In this document: positions 44,398-52,920 of the stretch, one piece after another
Numbering within the stretch: position 1 is the stretch's first letter
Layout of the letters: each line of letters starts with the position of its first letter
Origin: Deltaproteobacteria bacterium
GTDB taxonomy: Bacteria > Myxococcota_A > Polyangia > Polyangiales > JADJMO01
Assembly: GCA_016182965.1 (NCBI GenBank)
Contig: JACPFM010000104.1
Span: 1 to 64,000 of the forward strand
Length of the DNA: 64,000 bases
Direction: 5' to 3'
Position numbers and translations under genes: made by a program
The notes under the pieces: model-generated
Database searches by the model: none
Seen by the model: the letters and a program-made list of their open reading frames with translations, nothing else
Told to the model about the DNA's origin: nothing

Positions 44398-46275
44398 TCA
44401 TCCCACCGACAGCTTCTTCACCCGGCGCCCGAGCACCCACCAGTCGAACACCAGACGGGTGCACACGACGGCGGTGAAGAGCGAGGCGACGATGCCGATG
44501 ATCAGCGTGACGGCGAAGCCCTTGATGGGGCCGGTGCCGTACTGCATCAGCAGCAGACCGCCGATGAACGTGGTGACGTGGCCGTCGAAGATCGCGGCGA
44601 AGGCCTTGGCGTAGCCGGTCTCGACCGCGGCGCGTGGGGACCTGCCCTCGCGGAGCTCCTCGCGGATGCGCTCGTTGATCAGCACGTTGGCGTCGACCGC
44701 CATGCCGATGGTCAGCGCCAGCCCGGCGATGCCCGGCAGCGTCATCGACGCGCCGAAGAGCGCGAGCGCCGCGAGCTGCAGGAGCAGGTTGAAGAGCACC
44801 GCGCCGTTCGCGACGACGCCGCTCCAGTGGTAGTAGATCACCATGAAGACGAGCACGAGGCCGGCTCCGAGCAGCGCGCCCTTGAGGCCCTGCTTGATGG
44901 CGTCGCTGCCGAGCGAGGCGCCGATGCGCTGCTCGTTCGACTTCTCGATCGGCGCAGGGAGGGCGCCGGCGCGGAGCACCAGCTCGAGCTTCTTGGCCGC
45001 GTCGAGCTGCTCGCGCTTGTCGGCGAACGACCCGAGCGTGATCGACGCGTGGCCGCCGCCGATCTCGCTCTGGATGACCGGCGCCGAGTCGACCTTGTCG
45101 TCGAGGAGGATGGCGAAGCGGCGCTTCACGTTGGCGCCGGTGATCATCTTGAAGCGGTCGGCGCCCGTCGGCGAGAAGGTGATCGCGACGTAGTACTCGA
45201 CCTGCGGGCCCTTGTTGGTGTCGCTCGCGACCTGGGCGTCGGTGATGTACTCGCCGGTGACGTCGGCGCGGCGGAACAGGTAGTACGTGCGCCAGCCGAC
45301 CGGCTTGCGCTTGCCGGTCACGGCGTCGATGTCCTCGAACTCGCCGAAGGCGACCTGGTGATCGTCGGGCACGCCGAGGGTGGCGATCCACGTCTTGAAG
45401 CGCTTGAGCGCGTCCTGCTGCGACTCCTCGGGCTTCTTCACGAGGCGCACGAAGTGGCTGGGCGTCTGCTTGACCGAGCCCGACGCGCTCACGCCGGCGG
45501 GCGCGAGCTCGTTCTGCATGGTCGCGCCCTCGGGCAGCGGGTGCTCGTACTCGTTCACCTTGCCGAAGAAGTCGGCCTCGTCGTCGACGATCTTGAACTC
45601 GAGGCGCGCCGTCTGGCTGACGATCGCCTTGATCTCCTCGAAGGTCTTCTCGTCCTCGCCGGGGACCTCGATGATGATGTCCTCGTCGCGGGTGGTGATC
45701 GCCGCCTCGCGAAGACCGAGCTCGTCGACGCGGTTCTCGACCGTCTTCTTGGCCTGACCGACGGCGCGCTCGCGGATCGCGTTCTCGACCTCGGTGCGCA
45801 CCTTGAAGCCGACGACCGCGGGATCGCCCGGACGGTAGAGGAGCAGCTCCTCCTTCATGGGCCCGAGGAGGTCGTCGTTCACCTTGGGGACGTCGGCGAC
45901 GTCTTTGAACCTGAGCAGCAGCTTGTTGTGCTCGATCCGCTCGATCGTCAGCTTCTCGGAGATGGCCTTCTGCTCGTCGTTCGTGAGCGGCGCGTCACCC
46001 TTGTGGATGCCGAGCGCGGTGCCCACCTTGGCGCGCAGCTCGTCGGCGAAGCGATCGCGCTTGTCGCGGATCGCCTCGTCGACCTGCACCGTGTAGACAA
46101 GGCGGAGGCCGCCGCGGAGGTCGAGGCCGCGGTTGATGCGCGCCTTGACGTGCTCCTTCACCCAGGGCGGCGCCTTCAGGCCCGCCATCGACTCGAGGCT
46201 CGGCCAGACGGAGACGAATGCCCCGATGCCGAGGGCTAGGATCAGGATCAGCTTCGTGTACCACCAGCGGGACAT
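44398..46275 (-). CDS. secD: Protein translocase subunit SecD
   Basis: A 625-residue membrane subunit partnering SecF. The N-terminal helix LILILALGIGAFVSVW precedes LDLRGGLRLVYTVQVDEAI (family motif D-L-R/Q-G-G). The large periplasmic region contains the P1 base (KTVENRVDELGLREAAITTRDEDIIIEVPG) and the head. Then come five transmembrane helices, including LVFMVIYYHWSG, VLFNLLLQLAALALFG and PGIAGLALTIGMAVDANVLINERIREEL with the conserved Asp-Ala-Asn used in proton movement. Length is that of E. coli SecD (615). It follows yajC by 33 bp, and all three genes read on the minus strand as the usual operon. Confidence 0.97.
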   Translation of the reverse strand: MSRWWYTKLILILALGIGAFVSVWPSLESMAGLKAPPWVKEHVKARINRGLDLRGGLRLVYTVQVDEAIRDKRDRFADELRAKVGTALGIHKGDAPLTNDEQKAISEKLTIERIEHNKLLLRFKDVADVPKVNDDLLGPMKEELLLYRPGDPAVVGFKVRTEVENAIRERAVGQAKKTVENRVDELGLREAAITTRDEDIIIEVPGEDEKTFEEIKAIVSQTARLEFKIVDDEADFFGKVNEYEHPLPEGATMQNELAPAGVSASGSVKQTPSHFVRLVKKPEESQQDALKRFKTWIATLGVPDDHQVAFGEFEDIDAVTGKRKPVGWRTYYLFRRADVTGEYITDAQVASDTNKGPQVEYYVAITFSPTGADRFKMITGANVKRRFAILLDDKVDSAPVIQSEIGGGHASITLGSFADKREQLDAAKKLELVLRAGALPAPIEKSNEQRIGASLGSDAIKQGLKGALLGAGLVLVFMVIYYHWSGVVANGAVLFNLLLQLAALALFGASMTLPGIAGLALTIGMAVDANVLINERIREELREGRSPRAAVETGYAKAFAAIFDGHVTTFIGGLLLMQYGTGPIKGFAVTLIIGIVASLFTAVVCTRLVFDWWVLGRRVKKLSVG

Positions 46276-46308
46276 TCGGTGCGTCTCGAGGAAAGGTGTG
46301 ACGGGGAC

Positions 46309-46821
46309 TCAGGCGCGCTTCTCGGTCTTGGTGTCCTTGGCGTCCTTCTCGGACTTCGCCTCGGACTTGTCCGCGTCGGCCTTGGCCGGATCGGCCTCGT
46401 CGAGGCCGCTGATCGCGGAGCGCAGGAACACCATGTTCACGCCCTTGGCGACCTCGAGGGTCGCGCGCTTGTCGTTCAGCTCGATGATGCGCCCGACTAT
46501 TCCCGAGCTGGTGAAGACGCGGTCGCCCTTCTTCAGCTTGTTCTCGAGCTCCTTCTGCTTCTTCTGCTGCGGCCGGATCAGGAAGAAGTAGAACGCCGCG
46601 AAGATCAGCAGGGGGAACAGCAGCTGCAGCGCGCCGCTTCCACCGCCGGCCGGCTGGCCACCGCCGCCGCCGCCCGTGGGCGCGGCAGGTGCGGGCGCGC
46701 CGCCGCCGCCACCGGGCGCGACGGGCGCGACCTGCGCGAGGGCGCTCTGCACGTCGAACGCGCGGTCGCTGAGCCACGCAGGCGCCTCACGCAGGACGGA
46801 AACGAGATCGGAAACGCGCAT
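46309..46821 (-). CDS. yajC: Preprotein translocase subunit YajC with extended N-terminus
   Basis: A 170-residue protein. The family core is a single helix LLFPLLIFAAFYFFLIRPQQKKQKE followed by the small soluble domain LKKGDRVFTSSGIVGRIIEL with NMVFLRSAISG. YajC associates with SecDF at the membrane. E. coli YajC has about 110 residues; this one has an extra N-terminal part of about 75 residues containing Pro/Gly-rich repeats (GGGGGAPAPAAPTGGGGGG) and an acidic/basic tail (KADADKSEAKSEKDAKD). Start at the ATG of 46821, with GAGAGAG just upstream. It heads the yajC-secD-secF operon. Confidence 0.93.
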   Translation of the reverse strand: MRVSDLVSVLREAPAWLSDRAFDVQSALAQVAPVAPGGGGGAPAPAAPTGGGGGGQPAGGGSGALQLLFPLLIFAAFYFFLIRPQQKKQKELENKLKKGDRVFTSSGIVGRIIELNDKRATLEVAKGVNMVFLRSAISGLDEADPAKADADKSEAKSEKDAKDTKTEKRA

Positions 46822-47015
46822 CGGTACTCTCTCGCGGCGCCGGGTTGGCCTCTCGAAGGATTCGAGAGGCACGCTTGGGGCTCCCCGAGAAAAACTCGGC
46901 GGGCGCGACTCGGCTGGGCCGCGGACGGGTACACCACGCGGGGGGTATCGTCAACCCGCCGCGGTGCGAGGATCGGTTCTTGCTTGGCGTGGCGAGCGGC
47001 CGAAAGGTCGTGCGA

Positions 47016-47234
47016 TCACTCGCCGGCGTCGGTGGCGCGGCGACCGAGCTCGGTCGCCTCGCGGCGACGATCCGGCGTCGGACGCCAGAAGGCGCGACGA
47101 TCGAGCGGAGCGCGCCGACGGTCTTCGCCGTCGCGACGCTCCCCGCTGCCGCGCCGCTCCTCGGCGGCCGCGACCGCGCTCGTCGCGGGCGCGTCGAGGT
47201 TCGTGCGGCGGGGCCTCTTGCGATCACTCGGCAT
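47016..47234 (-). CDS. Possible small basic protein
   Basis: A 72-residue reading from the ATG at 47234. It is almost all Arg, Glu, Asp and Ala, in alternating charge clusters (EERRGSGERRDGEDRRRAPLDRRAFWRP, written here in parts as EERRGSGERRDGED and RRAPLDRRAFWRP). The GC-at-third-position pattern fits a real gene, and the DRR..RR..RP style recurs in linkers of bacterial regulators. There is no good ribosome site and no recognised family. It could equally be a shadow. The gap 46822-47429 otherwise holds nothing recognised except the promoter region of the VWA lipoprotein. Confidence 0.35.
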   Translation of the reverse strand: MPSDRKRPRRTNLDAPATSAVAAAEERRGSGERRDGEDRRRAPLDRRAFWRPTPDRRREATELGRRATDAGE

Positions 47235-47429
47235 GGCCGCCGTCTGCCACGCGCGCGGAGCACGAGCCAAGTTTCGGGCGCGGTCCCGCCGACGCGAGCG
47301 AGCGCGCACACGCACGCGTCCCGTACTTCGGCTCAGCGCGAACGCGCCACGAGCGTGCACCACGCCTCACGGACCACACGGGCATACCCCGTGAAAGCGA
47401 CCCTCGGGTCGTCACACGCGGAGGACTTC

Positions 47430-48662
47430 ATGAAGCGTTTCTATCTCGGTTCACCGAAGATGCGCTGCGGGCGGGCGGGCGCCGCGGCGGTGATCGGAGC
47501 GATGATCGGGGTGGCCGCGTGCAGCGGCGATGACGACGACGCCGGCCCCGGCGTCGGCTCGCTCGACCCGAACGCCACGTTCGGCGGCGCCATCCCGGGC
47601 GGCGGTCTCGACGCCTCGGTCAACGAGCCGAACGCCGACGCGACCGGCACGCCGGCCGTCGACGGCGCGTGCGGCGGCACCACCGTGAAGGCCTCGGCGC
47701 GCGGCGCCAACATCCTCATGGTCGTCGACGCCTCCGGCAGCATGCTGCAGAAGCCCGACGGCTTCCCGGTGCGCAAGTGGGACGCGATCTCGACCTCGCT
47801 GCGCGACGCGCTCGGACCGGTGCGAAGCCGGCTGTCGCTCGGGCTCGAGCTCTTCCCGCACGGCGCCGCGTCGAGCGACAGCGCGTGCTCGATGCCGACC
47901 GGTCCGGAGGCGATCGACGTCCCGATCGGCCCCGGCTCCACCACGCTCGACACGATCATCGCGAAGGTGTCCGACACGATGCCGGGCGGCGCCACGCCGA
48001 CGGCGAGTGCGATCGCCGCCGCGCGCGAGTACTTCACCGCCGGCGCCGGCAAGGATCTCGCGGGAGACAAATACGTCATCCTCGCGACCGACGGCGGCCC
48101 GAACTGCAACACCGCGCTCACCTGCGGCGCCGACGCGTGCACGACCAACATCGACGGCAACTGCTCGAGCGGCAACTGCTGCGATCCGTCGGTGAGCAGG
48201 ATCGGCTGCCTCGACGGCGAGTCGGTGAAGATGGAGCTCGCCGCGCTCAAGGACGCCGGGGTCAAGACGTTCGTCGTCGGCATCCCCGGCACCGAGGCCT
48301 ACCGCAGCTGGCTCGATCAGTTCGCCGAGGCCGGGGGGTTCGTCAGCACGACCGGTCCGGACAAGTACTACTCGGTCAGCGCCGCCGGCGGCGTCGCGGG
48401 TCTCACGTCGGTCTTCGCGCTGATCACCGGCGAGCTGATCACGACCTGCCGCATCGGCCTCGACGAGGCCGCGCCCGACGCGTCGCTCATCAACGTGTAC
48501 GTCGACGACAAGGCCGTCCCGCAGGGCGGCGACGACGGCTGGGAGCTCGATGCGTCGACCGATCCGCCCGCGATCGTCATCAAGGGCCGCACCTGCGAGA
48601 CCGTCAAGGATCGCGGCGCGCGGGTGATCTCGGTCGTCTACGGCTGCCCGACCATCCGCTGA
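47430..48662 (+). CDS. VWA-domain lipoprotein
   Basis: A 410-residue lipoprotein. The signal ends IGVAAC (Cys31), and a Gly/Asp/Asn linker follows. A von Willebrand A domain spans about 95-330. The MIDAS metal site can be read as VDASGSM (DxSxS), a Thr in PGGATPTASAI and Asp in LATDGG. An insertion with eight cysteines sits between (CNTALTCGADAC, CSSGNCCD). The C-terminal 100 residues contain a strand-rich module with GCPTI at the end. Metal-dependent protein binding at the cell surface is the likely role. Start at 47430 is fixed by GGAGGA at 47420-47425. Confidence 0.92.
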   Translation: MKRFYLGSPKMRCGRAGAAAVIGAMIGVAACSGDDDDAGPGVGSLDPNATFGGAIPGGGLDASVNEPNADATGTPAVDGACGGTTVKASARGANILMVVDASGSMLQKPDGFPVRKWDAISTSLRDALGPVRSRLSLGLELFPHGAASSDSACSMPTGPEAIDVPIGPGSTTLDTIIAKVSDTMPGGATPTASAIAAAREYFTAGAGKDLAGDKYVILATDGGPNCNTALTCGADACTTNIDGNCSSGNCCDPSVSRIGCLDGESVKMELAALKDAGVKTFVVGIPGTEAYRSWLDQFAEAGGFVSTTGPDKYYSVSAAGGVAGLTSVFALITGELITTCRIGLDEAAPDASLINVYVDDKAVPQGGDDGWELDASTDPPAIVIKGRTCETVKDRGARVISVVYGCPTIR

Positions 48663-48668
48663 GGCGAG

Positions 48669-48682
48669 GTCAGTCGTCAGTC
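48669..48682. repeat. Left arm of a split 7-bp-period inverted pair
   Basis: Two GTCAGTC units directly after the VWA lipoprotein stop (48662). The reverse-complement arm lies 406 bp away at 49089-49105, just before the stop of the receiver protein gene. A REP-like hairpin pair at 48763-48929 lies between the arms. The two arms are what the tight inverted pairs elsewhere in the window look like, but separated. Confidence 0.6.
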
Positions 48683-48762
48683 GGTCGGTTTCGACTCGCA
48701 GGCCGAGGCGCCCGCCGAGATGCACTCACCAGTCCCGCGAGCGTTTCCGTGAATTCCTCTAA

Positions 48763-48929
48763 CCGCGGGCTGAAGCCCACGGCAACTCGCCCAAGCCCCG
48801 CTTCGCGGGGCTCAGCGAACCATTTCGGGAGGGCGAGACCGGAGCTCCCGAGATCAAAACTGCGGCGGACGTCCGAGCAAGCCCAGCGAAGCTGGGCTTG
48901 AGAGGTATGCCGTGGGCTTCAGCCCGCGG
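48763..48929. mobile_element. BIME-like pair of REP hairpins
   Basis: A perfect 22-bp inverted repeat frames the element: 48763-48784 (starting CCGCGGGCTGAAGCCCACGG) and 48908-48929. Each end is itself a hairpin with GGGCT/AGCCC arms and a GA or TC loop. Two further hairpins sit inside: AGCCCCGCTTCGCGGGGCT near 48794-48812 and AGCCCAGCGAAGCTGGGCT near 48880-48898. The centre has no coding capacity. This architecture (two REP-like units facing each other) fits the BIME elements that REP-associated transposases act on; a decayed one lies at 430-831. Confidence 0.78.
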
Positions 48930-49088
48930 AGATCAGGAAGCTCCTCTCGTCCGGGGTCAGCGAGGGTGCTCTTGCGGGGCAAGAACCGGGCGAAACATCC
49001 GCCGGGTGGCACTGGTCCGAGCTGCGATCTCGAACCCAGCAGCGACGCCGACGGCGCGCGCGCGAGCGGCGAGTCGTCGTCAGGCTAA

Positions 49089-49105
49089 CGACTGACGACT
49101 GACGA
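49089..49105. repeat. Right arm of a split 7-bp-period inverted pair
   Basis: CGACTGA twice followed by CGAC, reverse-complementary to the GTCAGTC arm at 48669-48682. It sits 7 bp before the stop codon end of the receiver protein gene (49112, minus). Confidence 0.6.
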
Positions 49106-49111
49106 CTCGGT

Positions 49112-49921
49112 CTAGCCCAACGAGGCCTCGAGGAGCCTCCGCACGGCCTCGTGGATCTCCGAGCTCAAGGCGTTGCGCGCGACGACCCCGCACGCGCGCA
49201 CGCCGGCGACGCGGGCGACGTGCTCGGCGACCACCGGCGCCGACCTCGTCCACGCGAGCACCGGCACGTCCGGGCGCGCCATGACCAGCGCCTCGAGGAC
49301 GTGCGCGGCGCCGTCGGCGTCGACGTCGATGACCAGCAGATCGATGGGCGAGTGTCCGCGGATGACGTCGACGACCTCGCTGCCGCCGTCGAGCACGGTG
49401 ACGTCGCAGCGCAGCTGCAACAGCGCCCGCGCGAGCGCCGCCCGCTTGAAGCGATCGCCGTCGACGACGAGCACCGCCGGGCGCTCCCGGAAGGTGACCC
49501 GCGCGGCGATCTTCGGCATCGATGGCGCCTTGGGGATCTCTTGCGAGGGAGGCTCCTCGTCGCCGCCATCGTGCTCGGCAGCCGGCGCGGTGGGGATTTT
49601 GTCGGGGATCCGCGTGGCGATGGCCATGCGCGCCGAGCTGTTCGGGTCGTAGCCGAGCCGGGCGACCTCCGCCTCGGCCTCGAGGTCCTCGAGCACCGCG
49701 GTCACCAGCCACGGGCGATCGCTGTCGTCGAGGTGCGGCACCAGGTGTCGGCGGACGAAGAAGAGCAGATCTTCGTACTCCTCGGGCAGATCGTCGACCC
49801 GCGCCTCGAGGAGCGCGCTTCGCACCGCGCGCTCCCAGAGGGCGCGATCGGGGATGGTCGTCTCGAGGATCCGGAACAGCGCGCGCTGGGCGGGGCCTCG
49901 CGATGGGTCTTGCGCGTTCAT
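49112..49921 (-). CDS. Degenerate response-regulator receiver protein with N-terminal helical domain
   Basis: A 269-residue protein from the ATG at 49921; a TTG at 49981 would extend it by 20 residues and has a better purine-rich upstream region. Residues 1-100 are helical and acidic (YEDLLFFVRRHLVPHLDD), with no known family. From about residue 140 a receiver-like fold can be read: VLVVDGDRFKRAAL (acidic pair separated), LLVIDVDADG with the phospho-acceptor Asp position kept, and VLAWTRS with Thr. Where the conserved Lys-Pro should stand there is ARNALSSE. The switch lysine is therefore missing, and phosphorylation signalling may be altered. No output domain is present. Confidence 0.75.
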   Translation of the reverse strand: MNAQDPSRGPAQRALFRILETTIPDRALWERAVRSALLEARVDDLPEEYEDLLFFVRRHLVPHLDDSDRPWLVTAVLEDLEAEAEVARLGYDPNSSARMAIATRIPDKIPTAPAAEHDGGDEEPPSQEIPKAPSMPKIAARVTFRERPAVLVVDGDRFKRAALARALLQLRCDVTVLDGGSEVVDVIRGHSPIDLLVIDVDADGAAHVLEALVMARPDVPVLAWTRSAPVVAEHVARVAGVRACGVVARNALSSEIHEAVRRLLEASLG

Positions 49922-50045
49922 CTGGGCCGGAGGAGCCACGTCGCTCGTCTCAGTCTGCCGGAGCGAGCCGCTGCTCGCCAAGGATATCCCGCTTCCAAGT
50001 CAGCGGCCGCAATTGTGGGAGATCGACCCAGCGCTCGCTCGCCCG

Positions 50046-50089
50046 GGTCGAAGGTCGTTTTCTCCCGGGCTTCCTTCGACCTTCGACGT
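50046..50089. repeat. Short inverted pair, GGTCGAA family
   Basis: GGTCGAAGGTCG (50046-50057) faces CGACCTTCGACG (50078-50089), with 20 bp between that include another GCCCGGG/CCCGGGC pairing. It lies between the receiver protein start and the end of the next minus-strand gene. Its heptamer is that of the array at 34153. Confidence 0.7.
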
Positions 50090-50148
50090 TCGACTCCGGG
50101 CATGCGCACCCGGCGACGCGTATGGCCGCATCACGAACGCTGCCGACG

Positions 50149-50535
50149 TCAGCGAAGCGCGTACGTCCAGCGGATGGACACGTTCGGACCGCAGAACCCG
50201 GCGAACTTCGCGCCGCGCAAGGTCTTCTCGAAGCAGGAGCGCGCGCCCTTCTGGCCGCCGCCGCCGATGACCTTCGCGTCCGTCACTTCGCCGCTCGCGC
50301 CGATGGTCACTTCGACCTTCACGTCGGCGTCTCCACCACCCGTGGCGAGCGTGTAGCACTTGCGGATCTCCGCCTGCAGCGAGCCCATGCGCGCGCGCGC
50401 GTCTCTCGGCGCGCTGTCGCTGCCAGGCGCGCACGTGGCGGGTTTGCTCGCTTTGGCGGTCGGCTGCGTCGTCGGGGCAGGGGCGGCGCCGCCGCAGCCG
50501 ATCGACAGGAGGGAGAGCACGAGAGCGCGACGCAC
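50149..50535 (-). CDS. AgmX/PglI-type C-terminal domain lipoprotein
   Basis: A 128-residue lipoprotein from the GTG at 50535; the signal then reads MRRALVLSLLSIGC. A longer TTG start at 50571 would put 12 extra residues in front of it. The mature part has a Pro/Thr/Lys linker and then the compact domain RMGSLQAEIRKCYTLAT, VKVEVTIGASGEVTDAKV, RSCFEKTLRGAKF. This is the TonB-C-like 'AgmX/PglI C-terminal' module found repeatedly in myxobacterial gliding and secretion proteins. Two cysteines (in IRKCY and RSCFE) flank the sheet as is usual for that module. It may dock on another envelope protein. It lies 39 bp downstream of the next lipoprotein gene. Confidence 0.8.
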   Translation of the reverse strand: MRRALVLSLLSIGCGGAAPAPTTQPTAKASKPATCAPGSDSAPRDARARMGSLQAEIRKCYTLATGGGDADVKVEVTIGASGEVTDAKVIGGGGQKGARSCFEKTLRGAKFAGFCGPNVSIRWTYALR

Positions 50536-50574
50536 GAAGGCGAATCTGCCGCCGTCACGCGCGCGCGCCAAGCG

Positions 50575-51813
50575 TCAACGGCCGAACCACCCCTTCACGC
50601 CCTGCTTGGCGTCGTCGTACGTGGGCACCGCGCTCTTGGCCTTCTCGATCGAAGCGCCGCTCGCCGTCACCACCCCGACGACGGTCCGGGCGAGCTTCGT
50701 CGCGAGCAGCGCGTCGACCACGCCGGCTCGCTCGAGCTGATCGAGCGCGAGCATGGCGACGACGCTCGCCAGCGTCGCGCGATCGAGCGCCTTCGCGAGC
50801 GCCCCCTTCTTGCCGCAGCGCGCGAGGAGCAGCTCGGCGGAGTCCTTCTCGCGCTTGCTGGCCTGCTTGCTCGCGATCACCTCGCGCAGCTTCTTCTCGC
50901 CGAGCTTCGGATCGCCGTCGGCGCACTCGACGTAGCCGCGCAGGAAGTCGACGCCGTGCCCTTCGATGCCGAGGCGGTCCGTCGAGTCGAGCATGCGGCG
51001 GAGCGGTTTGTTCGCCTTGTCGGGCTCGTCGCGCTGCAGGTAGCACATCGCCGTCGAGCCGTTGGCGAAGGTGGAGACGAAGGCGCCGGCGTGCTCGGTG
51101 TCGCTCTTCTTCGGAGTGACCTTGGTGCCGGTGATGATCTCCAGGTCGTGCGCGATCATCTCCGCGGTGAAGACGTTGCCGTCGGCGGGGACGGCGTCGG
51201 CCTCCTTCGCCGCGAGATCGCAGAGCTCCGACGTGCCGTACACGTACGCCTTGAACGCGCGCGCGACCGGCGCGAACGTCGCGAACGAGATCTTCTCCGG
51301 GTCGGTCCACCACGCCTCGTAGAGCAGCAGCTCCGGCGGGACGGGGACCGCCAGCTTCGGGTGGATCTTGGCGATGGTCAGTCCGATGAGGAAGGCCGCG
51401 TGCTCGGTGCGCGCGTCGAGCAGCTCGTCGAGCTCGCCCTTCGGCGTGAGGATCGTGCGGAGGATCGGCTTGGGGATCGCCGCGTCGTGCTTGGCGAACG
51501 CCTCCTTGCCGAGGCCGCGGAGCTTCCACAGCGAGACGGCGATCGACGCCGCCTCCTTCGGACCGATGTCGACGGCGCCGGCGTCCTTCTTCTTGGCCGC
51601 GTCGACGAGCGCGAGCAGCGCCTTGCGCGCCTCGCGCGTGTCGCCGTCTTCGCCGTCGGGGTGCAGCGCGAGCTTGGCCGCGAGCCAGAGGTGCACCGGC
51701 GTCGCGTCGATCTTCGCCTGGAGGATCTCCTCGTCGGTCTTCTTGCGGCAGCTGCAGCCGTCGAGGACGGTCAGCGCCGCGAGGAGGAGGAGCAGGAGGG
51801 GGCGCGCGCTCAC
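50575..51813 (-). CDS. Large helical lipoprotein of unknown function
   Basis: A 412-residue lipoprotein. The signal is LLLLLLAALTVLDGC with lipobox LDGC, immediately followed by CRKKTDEE. The mature protein is almost entirely helical, Lys/Ala/Leu/Asp-rich, with about ten helix pairs. Visible text includes DTREARKALLALVDAAKKKD, LWLAAKLALHPDGED and LYEAWWTDPEKISFATFAPV. It is probably a TPR-like or alpha-solenoid scaffold, but no single TPR consensus is convincing. Start is the GTG at 51813, overlapping the preceding TGA (GTGA), so it is translated with the CBM9-like lipoprotein. No family is recognised. Confidence 0.8.
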   Translation of the reverse strand: MSARPLLLLLLAALTVLDGCSCRKKTDEEILQAKIDATPVHLWLAAKLALHPDGEDGDTREARKALLALVDAAKKKDAGAVDIGPKEAASIAVSLWKLRGLGKEAFAKHDAAIPKPILRTILTPKGELDELLDARTEHAAFLIGLTIAKIHPKLAVPVPPELLLYEAWWTDPEKISFATFAPVARAFKAYVYGTSELCDLAAKEADAVPADGNVFTAEMIAHDLEIITGTKVTPKKSDTEHAGAFVSTFANGSTAMCYLQRDEPDKANKPLRRMLDSTDRLGIEGHGVDFLRGYVECADGDPKLGEKKLREVIASKQASKREKDSAELLLARCGKKGALAKALDRATLASVVAMLALDQLERAGVVDALLATKLARTVVGVVTASGASIEKAKSAVPTYDDAKQGVKGWFGR

Positions 51814-52877
51814 GGCGCCTTGTTGGCGGTGGCGTTGGGCGCGGCGGGGGACGAGAGGTCGACCCGGAGGTACGACCCGACGGCCTTCGGCGCGGTGGCG
51901 AGGGATTCGCCGTCGGTGAACGAGCCCGAGTACAGCCCGGCGAACGTCCACTGGCCGCTGCTCGCCTCATTGATGAAGTAGCTGACGACGCCGACGTTCG
52001 CGACCGTCACGCCGAGCATGGCGAAGGGGATGCGCAGCTCGACGTACGAGCCGCTGCGATTCACGGTGACGCCGGGCGCCGTCACGTCCGACCACACGCC
52101 AGAGGCGTACTTCTTCGCCTGCGGATAGAGACCGTCGGTGCGCCACGCGTAGTAGGCGTCTGCGCCGAACCCGCTGGGGAAGGTCACCTTCTGCCCAGCG
52201 TACTGCTCGCTCGACGTCGCGCCGACGCCGGTGCCTGGATTGGCGTCGAGATAGACGAACAGCCACTTGGTCGCGCTGCTACTCGCCACGTCGGAGCCGA
52301 CGTAGCCGACGTAGAGCGCCGACGCGTCCCACGTGACGTACGCCTCGAAGCTCGAGGTGGTCGTCGTGAACTTCTCGCTGGCCGCGGTGAAGTCGTTGGT
52401 GCCGTCGATGGTGATCGTGTGGCGCCACGGCGCACCCGTGTCCGCTCCGGTGTCGACCGCGGTCGTGTCGGCGACGTAGGTATCGGCGACGTAGGTGTCG
52501 GCGACGTAGGTGTCGGCGACGTAGGTGTCGGCCTTCGCGGTGTCTGCTGCGGTCGTGTCGGCGGCCGTCGTGTCGGCCGAGCCGCTGTCGATCACGGCGG
52601 TGTCCGTCGTCGTGTCGCCGGTCGCGTCGCCGCCGGGCGCCGTGTCGTCGACGCTCGCGTCGCCGTCGGGCGTCGCGTCGTCGGCGCCGATCTCGATCGT
52701 GGGCACCTCGGGCTGGGCGTCGAGCTCCGGCACCACGTTGGGCGCGTCGTCGGACCCTTGCGCGCAAGCGCCCGTCGCCGCGAGCGCGATGACCACCGCG
52801 ACGTTCGCGATCCGGAAACCGACTCTGCGCGCGGTCGCGCGCTGCCCGCACGGCTGACTCTGCATGGCGCCGAACAT
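51810..52877 (-). CDS. Lipoprotein with [A]DTYV stalk and CBM9-like C-terminal domain
   Basis: A 355-residue protein. The signal ends LAATGAC. A low-complexity Asp/Thr/Ala stalk of about 110 residues includes four exact TYVAD pentads encoded by 15-bp tandem repeats (52470-52529). The C-terminal 200 residues read DGTNDFTAASEKFTTTTSSF, YVTWDASALYVGYVGSDV, FVYLDANPGTG and YVELRIPFAMLG. This is the pattern of family-9-like carbohydrate-binding and DOMON-type sandwich domains. It is probably displayed at the cell surface by the stalk. Start is the ATG at 52877; an ATG at 52865 is in frame. Its stop overlaps the next gene's start. Confidence 0.85.
   Translation of the reverse strand: MFGAMQSQPCGQRATARRVGFRIANVAVVIALAATGACAQGSDDAPNVVPELDAQPEVPTIEIGADDATPDGDASVDDTAPGGDATGDTTTDTAVIDSGSADTTAADTTAADTAKADTYVADTYVADTYVADTYVADTTAVDTGADTGAPWRHTITIDGTNDFTAASEKFTTTTSSFEAYVTWDASALYVGYVGSDVASSSATKWLFVYLDANPGTGVGATSSEQYAGQKVTFPSGFGADAYYAWRTDGLYPQAKKYASGVWSDVTAPGVTVNRSGSYVELRIPFAMLGVTVANVGVVSYFINEASSGQWTFAGLYSGSFTDGESLATAPKAVGSYLRVDLSSPAAPNATANKAP
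52470..52529. repeat. 15-bp coding tandem array (ADTYV stalk)
   Basis: Four tandem copies of GGCGACGTAGGTGTC on the plus strand (first copy GTATC at its end) encode (V)ADTY pentads on the minus strand inside the CBM9-like lipoprotein. Copies differ by one base at most, which points to recent slippage. Confidence 0.85.
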
Positions 52878-52920
52878 ACCTCGCGCACGGTCGCGTTACA
52901 CTGATGGAGGTGAGCCCGAA

